Assembly: GCA_963842355.1 (NCBI GenBank) | Contig: CAWJGC010000007.1 | Coordinates: 696,138-760,137, forward strand | Direction of reading: 5' to 3' | DNA length: 64,000 nucleotides | DNA from: JASHPR01 sp963842355 | GTDB taxonomy: Bacteria; Actinomycetota; Actinomycetes; Streptosporangiales; Streptosporangiaceae | Part shown: positions 41,899-50,141 of the stretch, in pieces | Position numbering within the stretch: position 1 is the first letter of the stretch | How the letters are laid out: each line of letters opens with the position of its first letter | Made by a program: the position numbers and the translations under genes | Notes under the pieces: model-generated | The model's input: the letters and a program-made list of their open reading frames with translations, nothing else | What the model was told of the DNA's origin: nothing | Databases searched by the model: none

Positions 41899-42582
41899 CC
41901 GGCTTCGCCCTCCCGCGAGGGCCCAGTGGGCGGCGCCCGGCCATGACCGCCGGCAGGTGATCCGCCAGCCCGGCGAGAGATCCCAGCCCGCAACGGCCGC
42001 GCCCTTGTGCCCTGTCACGCAGCGAGGCAACAGCCGGGCTGGGGATGCCGAATGGCTCAACAAAGCAGCCAAGAAGGGTTGAATGTTCGGCCCAAACGCG
42101 CGAAATAGCAGGTAAAGGCATTACCCGCGACGCCCAACCTCTTCCAGTCTCAAGGACAATCCCCAGCATGCTCGCACCAGCCAGGTTTCAAGCACCCGTG
42201 CCACGTGCCGCGTCACGCACTCAACCCGAGGACCCCTGAATGGACACCATGAAACTCCCCTGCTCTCACTCCACTCGGGGAACAAGCGCAGCCAGGCGCC
42301 TTCAGACATCAGGCCAAGCATGAGAACGATGGACGCCGCGCTCACCATGGCTGGAGTCCTGTAGCCGAGTAGCTGTAGCCGGAGACCGCCTGCCAGAGCC
42401 CAGCTCTCCCCCAGCAACCCAGTGAGCAACACTCGGGCCAGGCTTGAGTGATACCACGCATCGATCATCGGTTGGCCGCCCGTCGCTTCGTCCATGGCCT
42501 GCCCGGCTCGCTGTCGCGCGCTGGCCAACTCTTCCAGCAGGCCAGAGATCTCTTCGAGTGCGGCCTGTTCGGCGCGGTAGGC
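41899..42582. other. Gene-poor stretch; uncertain minus-strand ORF inside
   Basis: No gene I can support firmly. A minus-strand frame (42121-42672) includes a coiled-coil-like EEISGLLEELASARQRAGQA and LLTGLLGESWALAGGLRL, which could be part of a real protein. It has no good start and overlaps the plus-strand NTPase fragment, so it is left uncertain. Confidence 0.3.
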
Positions 42583-42958
42583 CTTCACCCCTCCGGCGAC
42601 ATGTCTCAACCACGAGCTGACCCGCCTGCAGGGCCAGCGGATCGAACTCCAAGGCCAGCGGGTTGAGAGCATGCTCGCTCAGCTGGCCGCCCAGGTCAGG
42701 GATACTCAGGCTCCGCCAGGCGCCGGCACGGCTCCGGCGGGGTGGCCACTAGCCGAGGTGACTGACCCGTTCGACCTGGAAGTGCACCGGCCGGTCCAGC
42801 CCGACAATCTGCAGCCTGGCCTGCCGGAGCTGCCTGCCTACGTGCCTCGCGAGCACGACGCCGCGCTTAGACAGGTGGTGCGGGCGGCGGCCGGGGGCCG
42901 TAGCGGCATCGCGGTGCCCCCCAGTTACTTGCGGGGCCAGCCACTTAGCGTGCGTTGA
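42583..42958 (+). pseudogene. N-terminal fragment of an NTPase, ends before P-loop
   Basis: The frame opens after a TAG near 42580 and reads a coiled coil (NHELTRLQGQRIELQGQRVE, MLAQLAAQVRDT), then DPFDLEVHRPVQPDNLQPGL and LPAYVPREHDAALRQVVRAA with GRSGIAV. In large actinobacterial NTPases this is followed by a VGGSSTGKT P-loop. Here the frame ends PPSYLRGQPLSVR and stops, so the ATPase core is gone. Met at 42671 may be the original start. Confidence 0.55.
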
Positions 42959-42979
42959 GTGAGCCAGCGTCATGTCGCG

Positions 42980-42987
42980 GACTCGAG
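42980..42987 (+). repeat. 8-bp target duplication of IS256 element, left (GACTCGAG)
   Basis: Identical to 44466-44473 at the other end of the element; eight bases is normal for IS256. Confidence 0.88.
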
Positions 42988-44465
42988 GAGGTTGTCCCGA
43001 GTTCCGTTGAACTTCGGGTGGCGGCCCCGTTGATCATCAGGCTGCCCTGACCTTCTCATCCTGGCATGCGGCGCTGACATTCTCGGCGAAGCACGCGTCG
43101 AGCGCGGCGCGCAGCCTGGGCAGGTGCAGGTGGCCGTTGACGCGGCGGAACTGCTTGCCTGCTTCGGTCATCCCGGCGGCGCACCAGCGCAGCGCCATGG
43201 TCCCGTCGCGCCAGCGCTTGACGTTCTTGCTGTGCTCGCGACAGATCTCGATCATCGACTCGATGGTGTTAGTCGAGCGCAGGGTTCGTGCGAGGGTGGG
43301 CGGCACTTCGAGCCGCAGGACGGTCAGGGTCTCGGCCATGCCCTCGCGCAGCGACGCGGCGGCGCCGGGGTGGGTCTTGTCCAGCTCGCGGGCCAGCGCC
43401 TGCAGCTCGCCTTCGGCCTTGAGCGCCGACTCGGCGTGGTAGGCCAGCCGCATCCGCTTCTCGGTGACGGACTTGAGCCGTTCGGGCAGCTTGTCGATCA
43501 CGTTCCTGATCTTGTGCTGCTGACACCTGGCAATGACCGGCTTGTCGAAGACGTCCTTGACCGCCTTCGACAAGGCCTTAGCGCCGTCGAGGACGGCCAG
43601 GACGGGCTTGCTGGTGTCCAGGCCGCGCTCGCGCAGCCCGGTAATCAGGTCGGTGACCACGGCGGCGTTCTCGGTCGAGCCCTCTTCCACCCCGAGGGGG
43701 TGCTTGACCCCGTCGATGCCGATGCCGAGCGCGACGACGCAGGTGTGCTCGCCGAAGTGCACCCCGTCGACCATGAACGCCACCAGGTCCAGGTCATCCA
43801 GGCGGCGGGACATCAGCTCCGCGAGCGCGGTCTCGGTCGCGGTGACGAACCGGCGGGAGACCGCCGACTTGCTCGTGGCTGTCGCCGCCTCCTCCACCGC
43901 GGTCCCGGCGGGCTCCAGGCCGCGGACGTAGCGGCGTGACGACAGCCCGGCCAGCATCTTCTCCAGCGCCATCTTGCCCAGGATCTCGGTGCCGCTGAAC
44001 AGGTCATAGCTGGGCAGGCGCAGCTCCCCGGAGCCGTCGGCGGCCCGCACCCGCGGCCGGGTCACCGCCACCCGCCGGCCGCCCAGGGTCACCGACCCGG
44101 CCCCGGCGCCGTGCCGGTACCCGGCCCGATCGGGGTTGTGCCTGCCCTCCGGACCGCACAGCCGCCCGGCGTCCTCGGCGAACATCGCGGCCATGACCTG
44201 CAGCCCGGTGCCGACGGCCAGGGCCAGCAGGCCCTCCTTGGCCGATTCGGCGATCCCGGCCATCGACACGATTACCTGCTCGGGGACAGTGACTTCGCAC
44301 TGCTGCGGGTCAGGCTGGGCACGACGGCCCGTCTTCTGGTAGGTGTTGCTCACGGCGGTCCCTCTCCTTCGGGTGTTCCTTGTCCGTTCACCCGTGGCCT
44401 ACCACCCGGCAGGCTCCAGGTGGGGGACCGCCACTCTCAAGTTCTACGAAGGCCGGGACAACCTC
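42988..44465. mobile_element. IS256-family insertion sequence
   Basis: Imperfect inverted ends start GAGGTTGTCCCG on both sides and remain similar over ~40 bases (GAACTT, GTGGCGG). Both ends are flanked by GACTCGAG. It contains one intact transposase on the minus strand. Element length (~1.48 kb) and duplication match the family. Confidence 0.88.
43037..44353 (-). CDS. IS256 (mutator-type) transposase
   Basis: A 438-residue DDE transposase. The N-terminal DNA-binding region contains HNPDRAGYRHGAGAGSVTLG. The core has VAFMVDGVHFGEHTCVVALG (first Asp), VLAVLDGAKALSKAVKDVF (second Asp) and the C(2)H-type CQQHKIRNVIDKLPE. The catalytic glutamate region is STNTIESMIEICREHSKNVK. A complete reading frame and good ends suggest an active or recently active element. 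Confidence 0.93.
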   Translation of the reverse strand: MSNTYQKTGRRAQPDPQQCEVTVPEQVIVSMAGIAESAKEGLLALAVGTGLQVMAAMFAEDAGRLCGPEGRHNPDRAGYRHGAGAGSVTLGGRRVAVTRPRVRAADGSGELRLPSYDLFSGTEILGKMALEKMLAGLSSRRYVRGLEPAGTAVEEAATATSKSAVSRRFVTATETALAELMSRRLDDLDLVAFMVDGVHFGEHTCVVALGIGIDGVKHPLGVEEGSTENAAVVTDLITGLRERGLDTSKPVLAVLDGAKALSKAVKDVFDKPVIARCQQHKIRNVIDKLPERLKSVTEKRMRLAYHAESALKAEGELQALARELDKTHPGAAASLREGMAETLTVLRLEVPPTLARTLRSTNTIESMIEICREHSKNVKRWRDGTMALRWCAAGMTEAGKQFRRVNGHLHLPRLRAALDACFAENVSAACQDEKVRAA

Positions 44466-44473
44466 GACTCGAG
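44466..44473 (+). repeat. 8-bp target duplication of IS256 element, right (GACTCGAG)
   Basis: Matches 42980-42987. The sequence to its right (to 44630) continues a short open frame from the left flank (GLEYEQLVSVGSPES) that ends at 44625; no family is recognised. Confidence 0.88.
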
Positions 44474-44645
44474 TACGAGCAGTTGGTGAGTGTGGGGAGC
44501 CCCGAGTCGGCGCGAGCGGCTCATCCGGGAGCCGGGCCCTGCCGGCGTCTGGCGCGGCAGACGGGTCAGCCCGTGACCGTTGACGGGTACCCGAAGCCTT
44601 CCGATACCGTCGATCCGAGCACGTGAATCACGCGAAGGAGTAGTC

Positions 44646-46004
44646 GTGACCGGGCTTCAGTATGCGAACCGAGCGTTCAATTCGATGGCGCTTGAGCAGA
44701 TTCGGGCCTACCAGGAGCGCCGCCTAGTCAGGCAGATCGAGTACGTTTACGCAAACTCTGAGTACTACCGACGGCGGTTCGCCGCAGTCGGGGCGGAGCC
44801 CGGTGACATCAGGACGCTGGAGGACTACTACCGGCTGCCCGTCCTTATGGATAAGGAGCAGGAGCGGCTCAGTCAGGCTGAGTCGGTGGCCAAGCACGGC
44901 CACCCGTTCGGTTCGCACCTGTGCTGCCCGCCTGAGGATGTGGCCATTACGGCCACGACGTCCGGTACCTCCGGCCTGCCTACGTTCACCTACACTCTCG
45001 CCCAGGACGACAAGTACAACCTGGCCCCTGCCATGGGCCTGATGCTCGCCCAGGCTGGACTCGGACGCGGTGATCGGATGCTGTTCAGCTATGCATTGGG
45101 CATCTACGCCACCTCCGTAGCGCTGCCCTCCATCCGTCAGGCCGGCATCTTGCCCATCGATGTCGACGTGCGCACAGGCGCCGACAGCATTCTCATGTAC
45201 TCGGGCCTGACCAAGCCGGTGGCCGGCATGACCACGCCGTCACTGGCCCAGTATCTGGTGAAGCGGGCGGAGGGCCTCGGCCAAAACGTCAAGGATCTCA
45301 ATTTCCGCGGGTTGTTCCTAGTCGGGGAGATCGGCGTCGGTGTGCCGAGCACCAAGAAGTACCTGGAGGAGTCGTGGGGGTGCCGGGCCTATGATTGGAT
45401 CGCGCCGGCCGGCCAGACCCTGGCGTCCTCCTGCGACTCCGTGGACTACCACGGCATGCATGCGGTGACCCCCGACCTGGACCTATACCCACTCGATCTC
45501 ATCGACCCGGAGACCAAGGAACACATCGAGGTCAGTGACGGCGTCGAGGGCGAGGCGGTGTACACGTCGCTGTGGCGCAAGGCCCTGCCGCTGGTGCGTT
45601 ACGCCTCGGGTGATGTCGTTCGAGTCACCACCGAGCCGTGTCCCGCGTGCGGCTTCACCGGGGCCCGCCTGTTCGTCACCGGTCGCGCCGACGACATGCT
45701 CATCGTCAAGGGCGTCAACGTCTACCCCGGCGTCGTCAAGCGGATCGTGAACGAGTTCGCCCCCGACGTTACCGGTGAGATGCGGATCGTGCTGAACTCG
45801 CCGCCGCCGCTGGTCGAACCACCGTTGCGGATCAAGGTGGAGCACGCCGATCACGTTCGGGAAGCCGAACTAGCGGGACTGCAGCAACAGATCACCCAAG
45901 AGCTCCACAACCGCATCCGGGTCAGCCCTGAGTTCGAGTGGGTCCCGGCCGGGTCCATCGAGCGGGCCATGGCCAAGACCCCTCTGTTCGAGAAGCGGTA
46001 CTGA
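44646..46004 (+). CDS. Phenylacetate-CoA-ligase-like adenylate-forming enzyme
   Basis: A 452-residue AMP-binding enzyme of the PaaK type. Landmarks are the N-terminal IEYVYANSEYYRRRFAAVGA, phosphate loop TATTSGTSGLPTFTYT, the adenine-region AYDWIAPAGQT, LVRYASGDVV with the zinc-like CPACGFTG, and the hinge GRADDMLIVKGVNVYPGVVK. It activates an aryl or cyclic carboxylate as AMP ester then CoA thioester. Start GTG 44646 has GAAGGAG nine bases upstream. It is the first gene of a four-gene operon; the stop overlaps the next start (TGATG). The exact acid cannot be read from sequence. Confidence 0.9.
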   Translation: MTGLQYANRAFNSMALEQIRAYQERRLVRQIEYVYANSEYYRRRFAAVGAEPGDIRTLEDYYRLPVLMDKEQERLSQAESVAKHGHPFGSHLCCPPEDVAITATTSGTSGLPTFTYTLAQDDKYNLAPAMGLMLAQAGLGRGDRMLFSYALGIYATSVALPSIRQAGILPIDVDVRTGADSILMYSGLTKPVAGMTTPSLAQYLVKRAEGLGQNVKDLNFRGLFLVGEIGVGVPSTKKYLEESWGCRAYDWIAPAGQTLASSCDSVDYHGMHAVTPDLDLYPLDLIDPETKEHIEVSDGVEGEAVYTSLWRKALPLVRYASGDVVRVTTEPCPACGFTGARLFVTGRADDMLIVKGVNVYPGVVKRIVNEFAPDVTGEMRIVLNSPPPLVEPPLRIKVEHADHVREAELAGLQQQITQELHNRIRVSPEFEWVPAGSIERAMAKTPLFEKRY

Positions 46005-46798
46005 TGTCTCCGGTCCCCGCGTTCGAGACGTTGCAGGTGTCGGTCGAGGGCCCCACCGCGACGGTGGTCCTGTTCCGGCCAGGCAAGGCCAATGCGGTGA
46101 ACCGGCAGATGCTCGACGACCTCGTCGGGCTGGCTGACTGGTTGCGGGAGGAGCCGGACATCGCCTTCGTTATCCTCACCCACCATGGCAAGGTGTTCGC
46201 CGCCGGCGCGGATCTGGCCGAGTTGCACGCTGAGCTTGATCTCGACGACCACCACCGCCGCGCCCGGATGCGCTCGATGCAGGTCGTGGCTCAGGAGATG
46301 ATGCGCAAGCTGGAGAACCTCCAGCAGATTACCTTCGCCGCCCTCGAGGGCTCGGCCTACGGAGCCGGCATGGCCATCGCCATGGCGGCGGATTTCAGGA
46401 TCATGAGCACGCAGGCCCAGTTCGTCCTGCCTGAATCCGCGCTCGGCATGTTCCTGACCTACGGGTGTACGCCCCGGCTCGTGGCCGCAGCCGGGCTGAG
46501 CCGGGCCAAACGGATGATCATGTGGGCGAAACCCCTCGACGCTAGCCGAGCCGCCGAATGGGGCTTGGTGGACGAGATCGTCGAACCCGGCCGAACCGTG
46601 GCCGTCGCCGAGCAGATGATCGACGACCTCGGCTTGGTCGACCTAAGAGCGGTCCAGCTCACCAAGCAGCTAGCGAACGCCGCGGCGCCCTCGGCGTTCG
46701 GCGATATTATGCGCAGCGAGCCTGACCTGGTCGAGGCTGTGCTGGGGAACGGGACCATTCGCGAACAGCTGGCCGAGTTTCTCGATCGGAAGCATTGA
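46004..46798 (+). CDS. Enoyl-CoA hydratase/isomerase-family protein 1
   Basis: 264 residues of crotonase fold. The first oxyanion-hole loop is FAAGADLAEL and the second EGSAYGAGMAIAMAADFRI, followed by FVLPESALGMFLTYG with the Glu corresponding to the catalytic-type position; the C-terminus is helical. It acts on a CoA thioester (hydration, isomerisation or ring cleavage). It overlaps the preceding ligase by the TGATG junction and is followed 43 bases later by a second ligase, so it is operonic. Confidence 0.9.
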   Translation: MSPVPAFETLQVSVEGPTATVVLFRPGKANAVNRQMLDDLVGLADWLREEPDIAFVILTHHGKVFAAGADLAELHAELDLDDHHRRARMRSMQVVAQEMMRKLENLQQITFAALEGSAYGAGMAIAMAADFRIMSTQAQFVLPESALGMFLTYGCTPRLVAAAGLSRAKRMIMWAKPLDASRAAEWGLVDEIVEPGRTVAVAEQMIDDLGLVDLRAVQLTKQLANAAAPSAFGDIMRSEPDLVEAVLGNGTIREQLAEFLDRKH

Positions 46799-46841
46799 CC
46801 GGCTCGAGCGCCTTCATCGAGCGACGTAGATGGGGAGTCGC

Positions 46842-48518
46842 ATGCCAGCAGACGAGTTCGACGTCGATCGGTTGCGAGGTCGTCGATCGGTTGCCCGCTG
46901 GAATCGGGTGTCGATCGGTGACATCTTCGAACGGGTGCGGTGGAGTCGGCCCGATGCCGAGGCTCTAGTGGCTGCGCCGGGCGCCCATGAGGGCGAGACG
47001 ACTCGGCTGACCTACGCGCAGGCCGACGACTTGGCCAACCAGGTGGCCAACGCCATGCTGGAGCGTTTGCAGCCTGGCGACATCGCTGTCCTCGTCTGCG
47101 AGAACTCTCTGGAGGCAATGCTCACCAAGGTCGGGATGGCCAAGGCAGGCGTGGTGGCGGCACCCCTGAATCCCAACCTGGCCGACGACGTGATCGGCGA
47201 GATTCTGCAGCGGATCGCGCCGAAGCTAGCGATCGTGGATGCCCCGTTCTGGCCCAAGATCAGGCCCCTGCTAGGGCAAGCCGGTGTGTGCGTCGGCATC
47301 GTCATCGCCGTCGGTGCCGAACGAGCCCCGGGGATCGCCACCTTCGCCGAGTTCGTGGCCGGTCAATCCAGCGGCGAGCCCGACGTCGAAATCCACGGCG
47401 ACGACATCGCCGAGCTGCTCTTCACCTCCGGTACGTCGGCCAATCCCAAGGCGGCCATGCTCTCGCACATCAACATCACGATGTCGGCACTGAGCTTCGC
47501 GGGAGTGGTGGGTCGGGGCACCCGCTTCGAAAGCGACGCCGTGATCGGCTCGTTCCTGCCCGTCATCTACCACGTGGCCGACGTCGTCATGTACTCAGCG
47601 GCGCTCATGGGCGGCAGGGCGGTCGTGGGACGGGGTCCCGACTTCCCCCTCATCGTCCGCACCATCGCAGCCGAAGGCATCACCGGGCTGTGGGCAGGCA
47701 TGCCCAGGATGATCGCTGCCGTGGCCGAAGCCGCGCGCGCCGACCCGTCGTCGTCGTTGGAGACCCTGAACACCATCGTCTACGGCTGGGCGCCACTGCC
47801 GCCTCCGGTGTTCGATGCGATCGCTGAGTTGTGCGGCCATGAGGTATTGATGGCCGCCATCATCGGGATGACCGAAGTGGTGGTCGCCCACCGCTTCTGG
47901 GCCAATCAGCACGAGGAGCTATACCGGCGGACTTCGCCGGCGATCAACTTCATCGGCCACCCCCACCCGCTCCTGGCTGCCCGGGTCGTTGGCGACGACG
48001 ACACCGACGTCGACCCCGCATCAGATGCGCTCGGTGAGGCCCGTTACCGGTCCCCGGCGTTGATGAGCGGCTACTACGGCGACCGGGTGGCCACCGAAGA
48101 GGCATTTACCGGCGGGTGGTTCCACACTGGTGACATGTTCCAGTACGGCGAAGGCCGTAACCGAGCCATGGTCGACCGCCGGAAGGACGTCGTGAAGTCC
48201 GGTGGCGAGAACGTGTCCTCCATCCGCGTCGAATCGGCCATCGAGATGCACCCCGGCGTGGTCCGAGCGGCGGTGGTCGGCATCCCGCATGAGAAATGGG
48301 GTGAGGCGGTGACCGCGGCCGTCATCCCCGCCGACCCCGCCGACCCGCCGTCCGAGGCCGACATCGTTGCTCTCTGCAAGCAGCGACTCGCTCCATACGA
48401 GGTGCCCAAGCGTGTCGTTGTGGTACCGGAGTTGCCCCAAGCCGTGGGCGGAAAGTTGCAGAAGCACCTGATCCGCGACTCGCTCAAAGACACCTATGAG
48501 GATGAACGACATAGTTGA
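46842..48518 (+). CDS. Acyl-CoA synthetase (AMP-dependent ligase)
   Basis: 558 residues. A4-type motif LLFTSGTSANPKAAMLSHIN, IGMTEVVVAHRF, GWFHTGDMFQYGEGRN (A8 aspartate) and hinge VDRRKDVVKSGGENVSSIRV are present. The A10 lysine region reads LPQAVGGKLQKHLIR. This is an ANL-superfamily acid-CoA ligase. GGGGAG before ATG 46842 favours that start over ATG 46830. Two CoA ligases of different subfamilies in one operon suggest activation of two different acids, or of substrate and a downstream intermediate. Its end overlaps the next gene by 23 bases. Confidence 0.92.
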   Translation: MPADEFDVDRLRGRRSVARWNRVSIGDIFERVRWSRPDAEALVAAPGAHEGETTRLTYAQADDLANQVANAMLERLQPGDIAVLVCENSLEAMLTKVGMAKAGVVAAPLNPNLADDVIGEILQRIAPKLAIVDAPFWPKIRPLLGQAGVCVGIVIAVGAERAPGIATFAEFVAGQSSGEPDVEIHGDDIAELLFTSGTSANPKAAMLSHINITMSALSFAGVVGRGTRFESDAVIGSFLPVIYHVADVVMYSAALMGGRAVVGRGPDFPLIVRTIAAEGITGLWAGMPRMIAAVAEAARADPSSSLETLNTIVYGWAPLPPPVFDAIAELCGHEVLMAAIIGMTEVVVAHRFWANQHEELYRRTSPAINFIGHPHPLLAARVVGDDDTDVDPASDALGEARYRSPALMSGYYGDRVATEEAFTGGWFHTGDMFQYGEGRNRAMVDRRKDVVKSGGENVSSIRVESAIEMHPGVVRAAVVGIPHEKWGEAVTAAVIPADPADPPSEADIVALCKQRLAPYEVPKRVVVVPELPQAVGGKLQKHLIRDSLKDTYEDERHS

Positions 48519-49293
48519 TCTGCCCGCCCATAAGGACTACTCGACCCTCGCCGTCGACTATGTCGATGGCGTGGTCACGGTGCAGTTGAACCGGCCGGAC
48601 AAACTGAATGCCATCAGTATGGAGATGGCCGACCAGCTGCGAGAGGTGGTCGCCACATACGCCTACCACCCTGACGCCCGAGTCATGGTCGTCCACGGAG
48701 CGGGCCGGGCCTTCTGCGCCGGGTATGACCTGAACACCGGTGCGGCTGGCGACTCCAGGCGGGCGTGGCTACAGAATGCCCGCTTCCAGTCCGCATTCCA
48801 GGCTTTCGCTGCTGCCCCGGTCGTGCGTATCGCGCGACTGAACGGGCACGTAGTGGGGGCCGGCATGCTGCTCGCCGCCGCCTGCGAGTTGCGCTACGCG
48901 GCGCCCGACACGACCTTCTATATCCCCGAGTTGGACATGGGTGTCCCGTTCTCGCTGGGCGGTGTCTCCCTGGTGGTCCGCTACATCGGCTTGACCCGCG
49001 CCGCCGACATGATCCTCAACGGCACCAAGATGGACGCCGTTACAGCCCTGGCCGCAGGGCTGGTCACCGAGGTCGTGGCGGACGGTGAACTGGCGGCGCG
49101 CGTGGACACCATTGCCCGTCGCGTCGCCGCGCGCCCTGCGGCGCTGCTGCTGGCCTCGCTGGTATCCCTGGGTGAGGCCGCGCGTGACCTGGTGCCCGCG
49201 GACACGATCGATCTGGCCACGATGCAGTTCGCCGCCGACGACCCTGAGGCAGCCGCTGTATCCGAGGCCTACGCTCGACGCTTCAGGCACTAA
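48496..49293 (+). CDS. Enoyl-CoA hydratase/isomerase-family protein 2
   Basis: 265 residues of crotonase fold with the canonical start VTVQLNRPDKLNAISMEMAD, oxyanion loops FCAGYDLNTG and LNGHVVGAGMLLAAACELRY, then FYIPELDMGVPFSLGGVSLV, where the Glu sits at the catalytic-type position. It starts inside the ligase gene (23-base overlap), the last gene of the operon. Together with the other three genes it would carry out activation plus hydration/isomerisation steps of a CoA-bound ring or side-chain degradation. No dehydrogenase or thiolase is in the operon, so the pathway is partial here. Confidence 0.9.
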   Translation: MRMNDIVDLPAHKDYSTLAVDYVDGVVTVQLNRPDKLNAISMEMADQLREVVATYAYHPDARVMVVHGAGRAFCAGYDLNTGAAGDSRRAWLQNARFQSAFQAFAAAPVVRIARLNGHVVGAGMLLAAACELRYAAPDTTFYIPELDMGVPFSLGGVSLVVRYIGLTRAADMILNGTKMDAVTALAAGLVTEVVADGELAARVDTIARRVAARPAALLLASLVSLGEAARDLVPADTIDLATMQFAADDPEAAAVSEAYARRFRH

Positions 49294-49499
49294 AGTCTAT
49301 CGAGATCGGACGCTTCGACCCGGCAAGACGGTCTCCCTGCGGCTTTGCCGACAGCACCAGCATCGCAATCTGCAAGGCCAAATGCACACCGCCCGCTTCC
49401 GGGTGCTCGTCCCTCTTTCGAGCCACGCCACGGCGAGACCCGGCAGGCTGGCACCTCGATATAAAGCCAGACCGCGACTGCTGATGCGGTCGGCAGGCG

Positions 49500-49967
49500 G
49501 ATCGGCTCGCCTGCTGCAACGGCACCGCCCCGATCGAGGTCTCCTCCGGCAACCGGAAGATCAGCCGGCTGTCGCTGCGCGGGAACCGCCGGATCAACCA
49601 CGCGATCCACATGGCCGCGATCACCCAGATCCGCCACGCTCACACCGACGGCCGCGCCTGCTACGACCGCAAGCTCGCCGAGGGCAAGACGCATAAAGAA
49701 GCACTCCGGTGCCTCAAACGCCGGATCAGCGACGCCCTCTACGCCCGCTTGCGCGCCGACGCCCGCCAGGCAGCGGAAACCCCGGCCGCGGGCCCGGGAG
49801 GGCAACCGGGGAACGACTCTGACTCCAGCGCGGCCGGCTCGCACCCCGTCAGCCGGCTCTTCGGACAAGCCACTCCCGGGCCCAGCCTCACCCTACGACC
49901 CGCCACCACCCCCGCCAAGCCAACATCACCGACACCCACGCCAAAGAAAACCCGCCGAAATCATTGA
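49500..49967 (+). pseudogene. IS110-family transposase C-terminal fragment
   Basis: The frame reads CNGTAPIEVSSGNRKISRLS, then RGNRRINHAIHMAAITQIRH and YDRKLAEGKTHKEALRCLKR with RISDALYARL, the Tnp20 C-terminal domain of IS110 transposases. The catalytic N-terminal domain is missing. A Pro/Ser/Gly-rich tail follows to 49967. It is unlike the intact element at 35646, so it is a separate, dead insertion. The ~200 bases before it contain no gene. Confidence 0.8.
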
Positions 49968-50141
49968 CAAAACCATCAAAGAGGGCTCGATATGGTCGGA
50001 TGCGCGCTCAATGCCGATCACGAGGATGGCCGTCCAGATCCGGGCGTTCTGCGCGGTCAAAGGCCGGAAGTGAGTATGTAGGGCAGGCGGGAAGGGCCCA
50101 GCGGGCGTCGGCCTGGTGATCACTGACCGGCCCTGGCGCCG

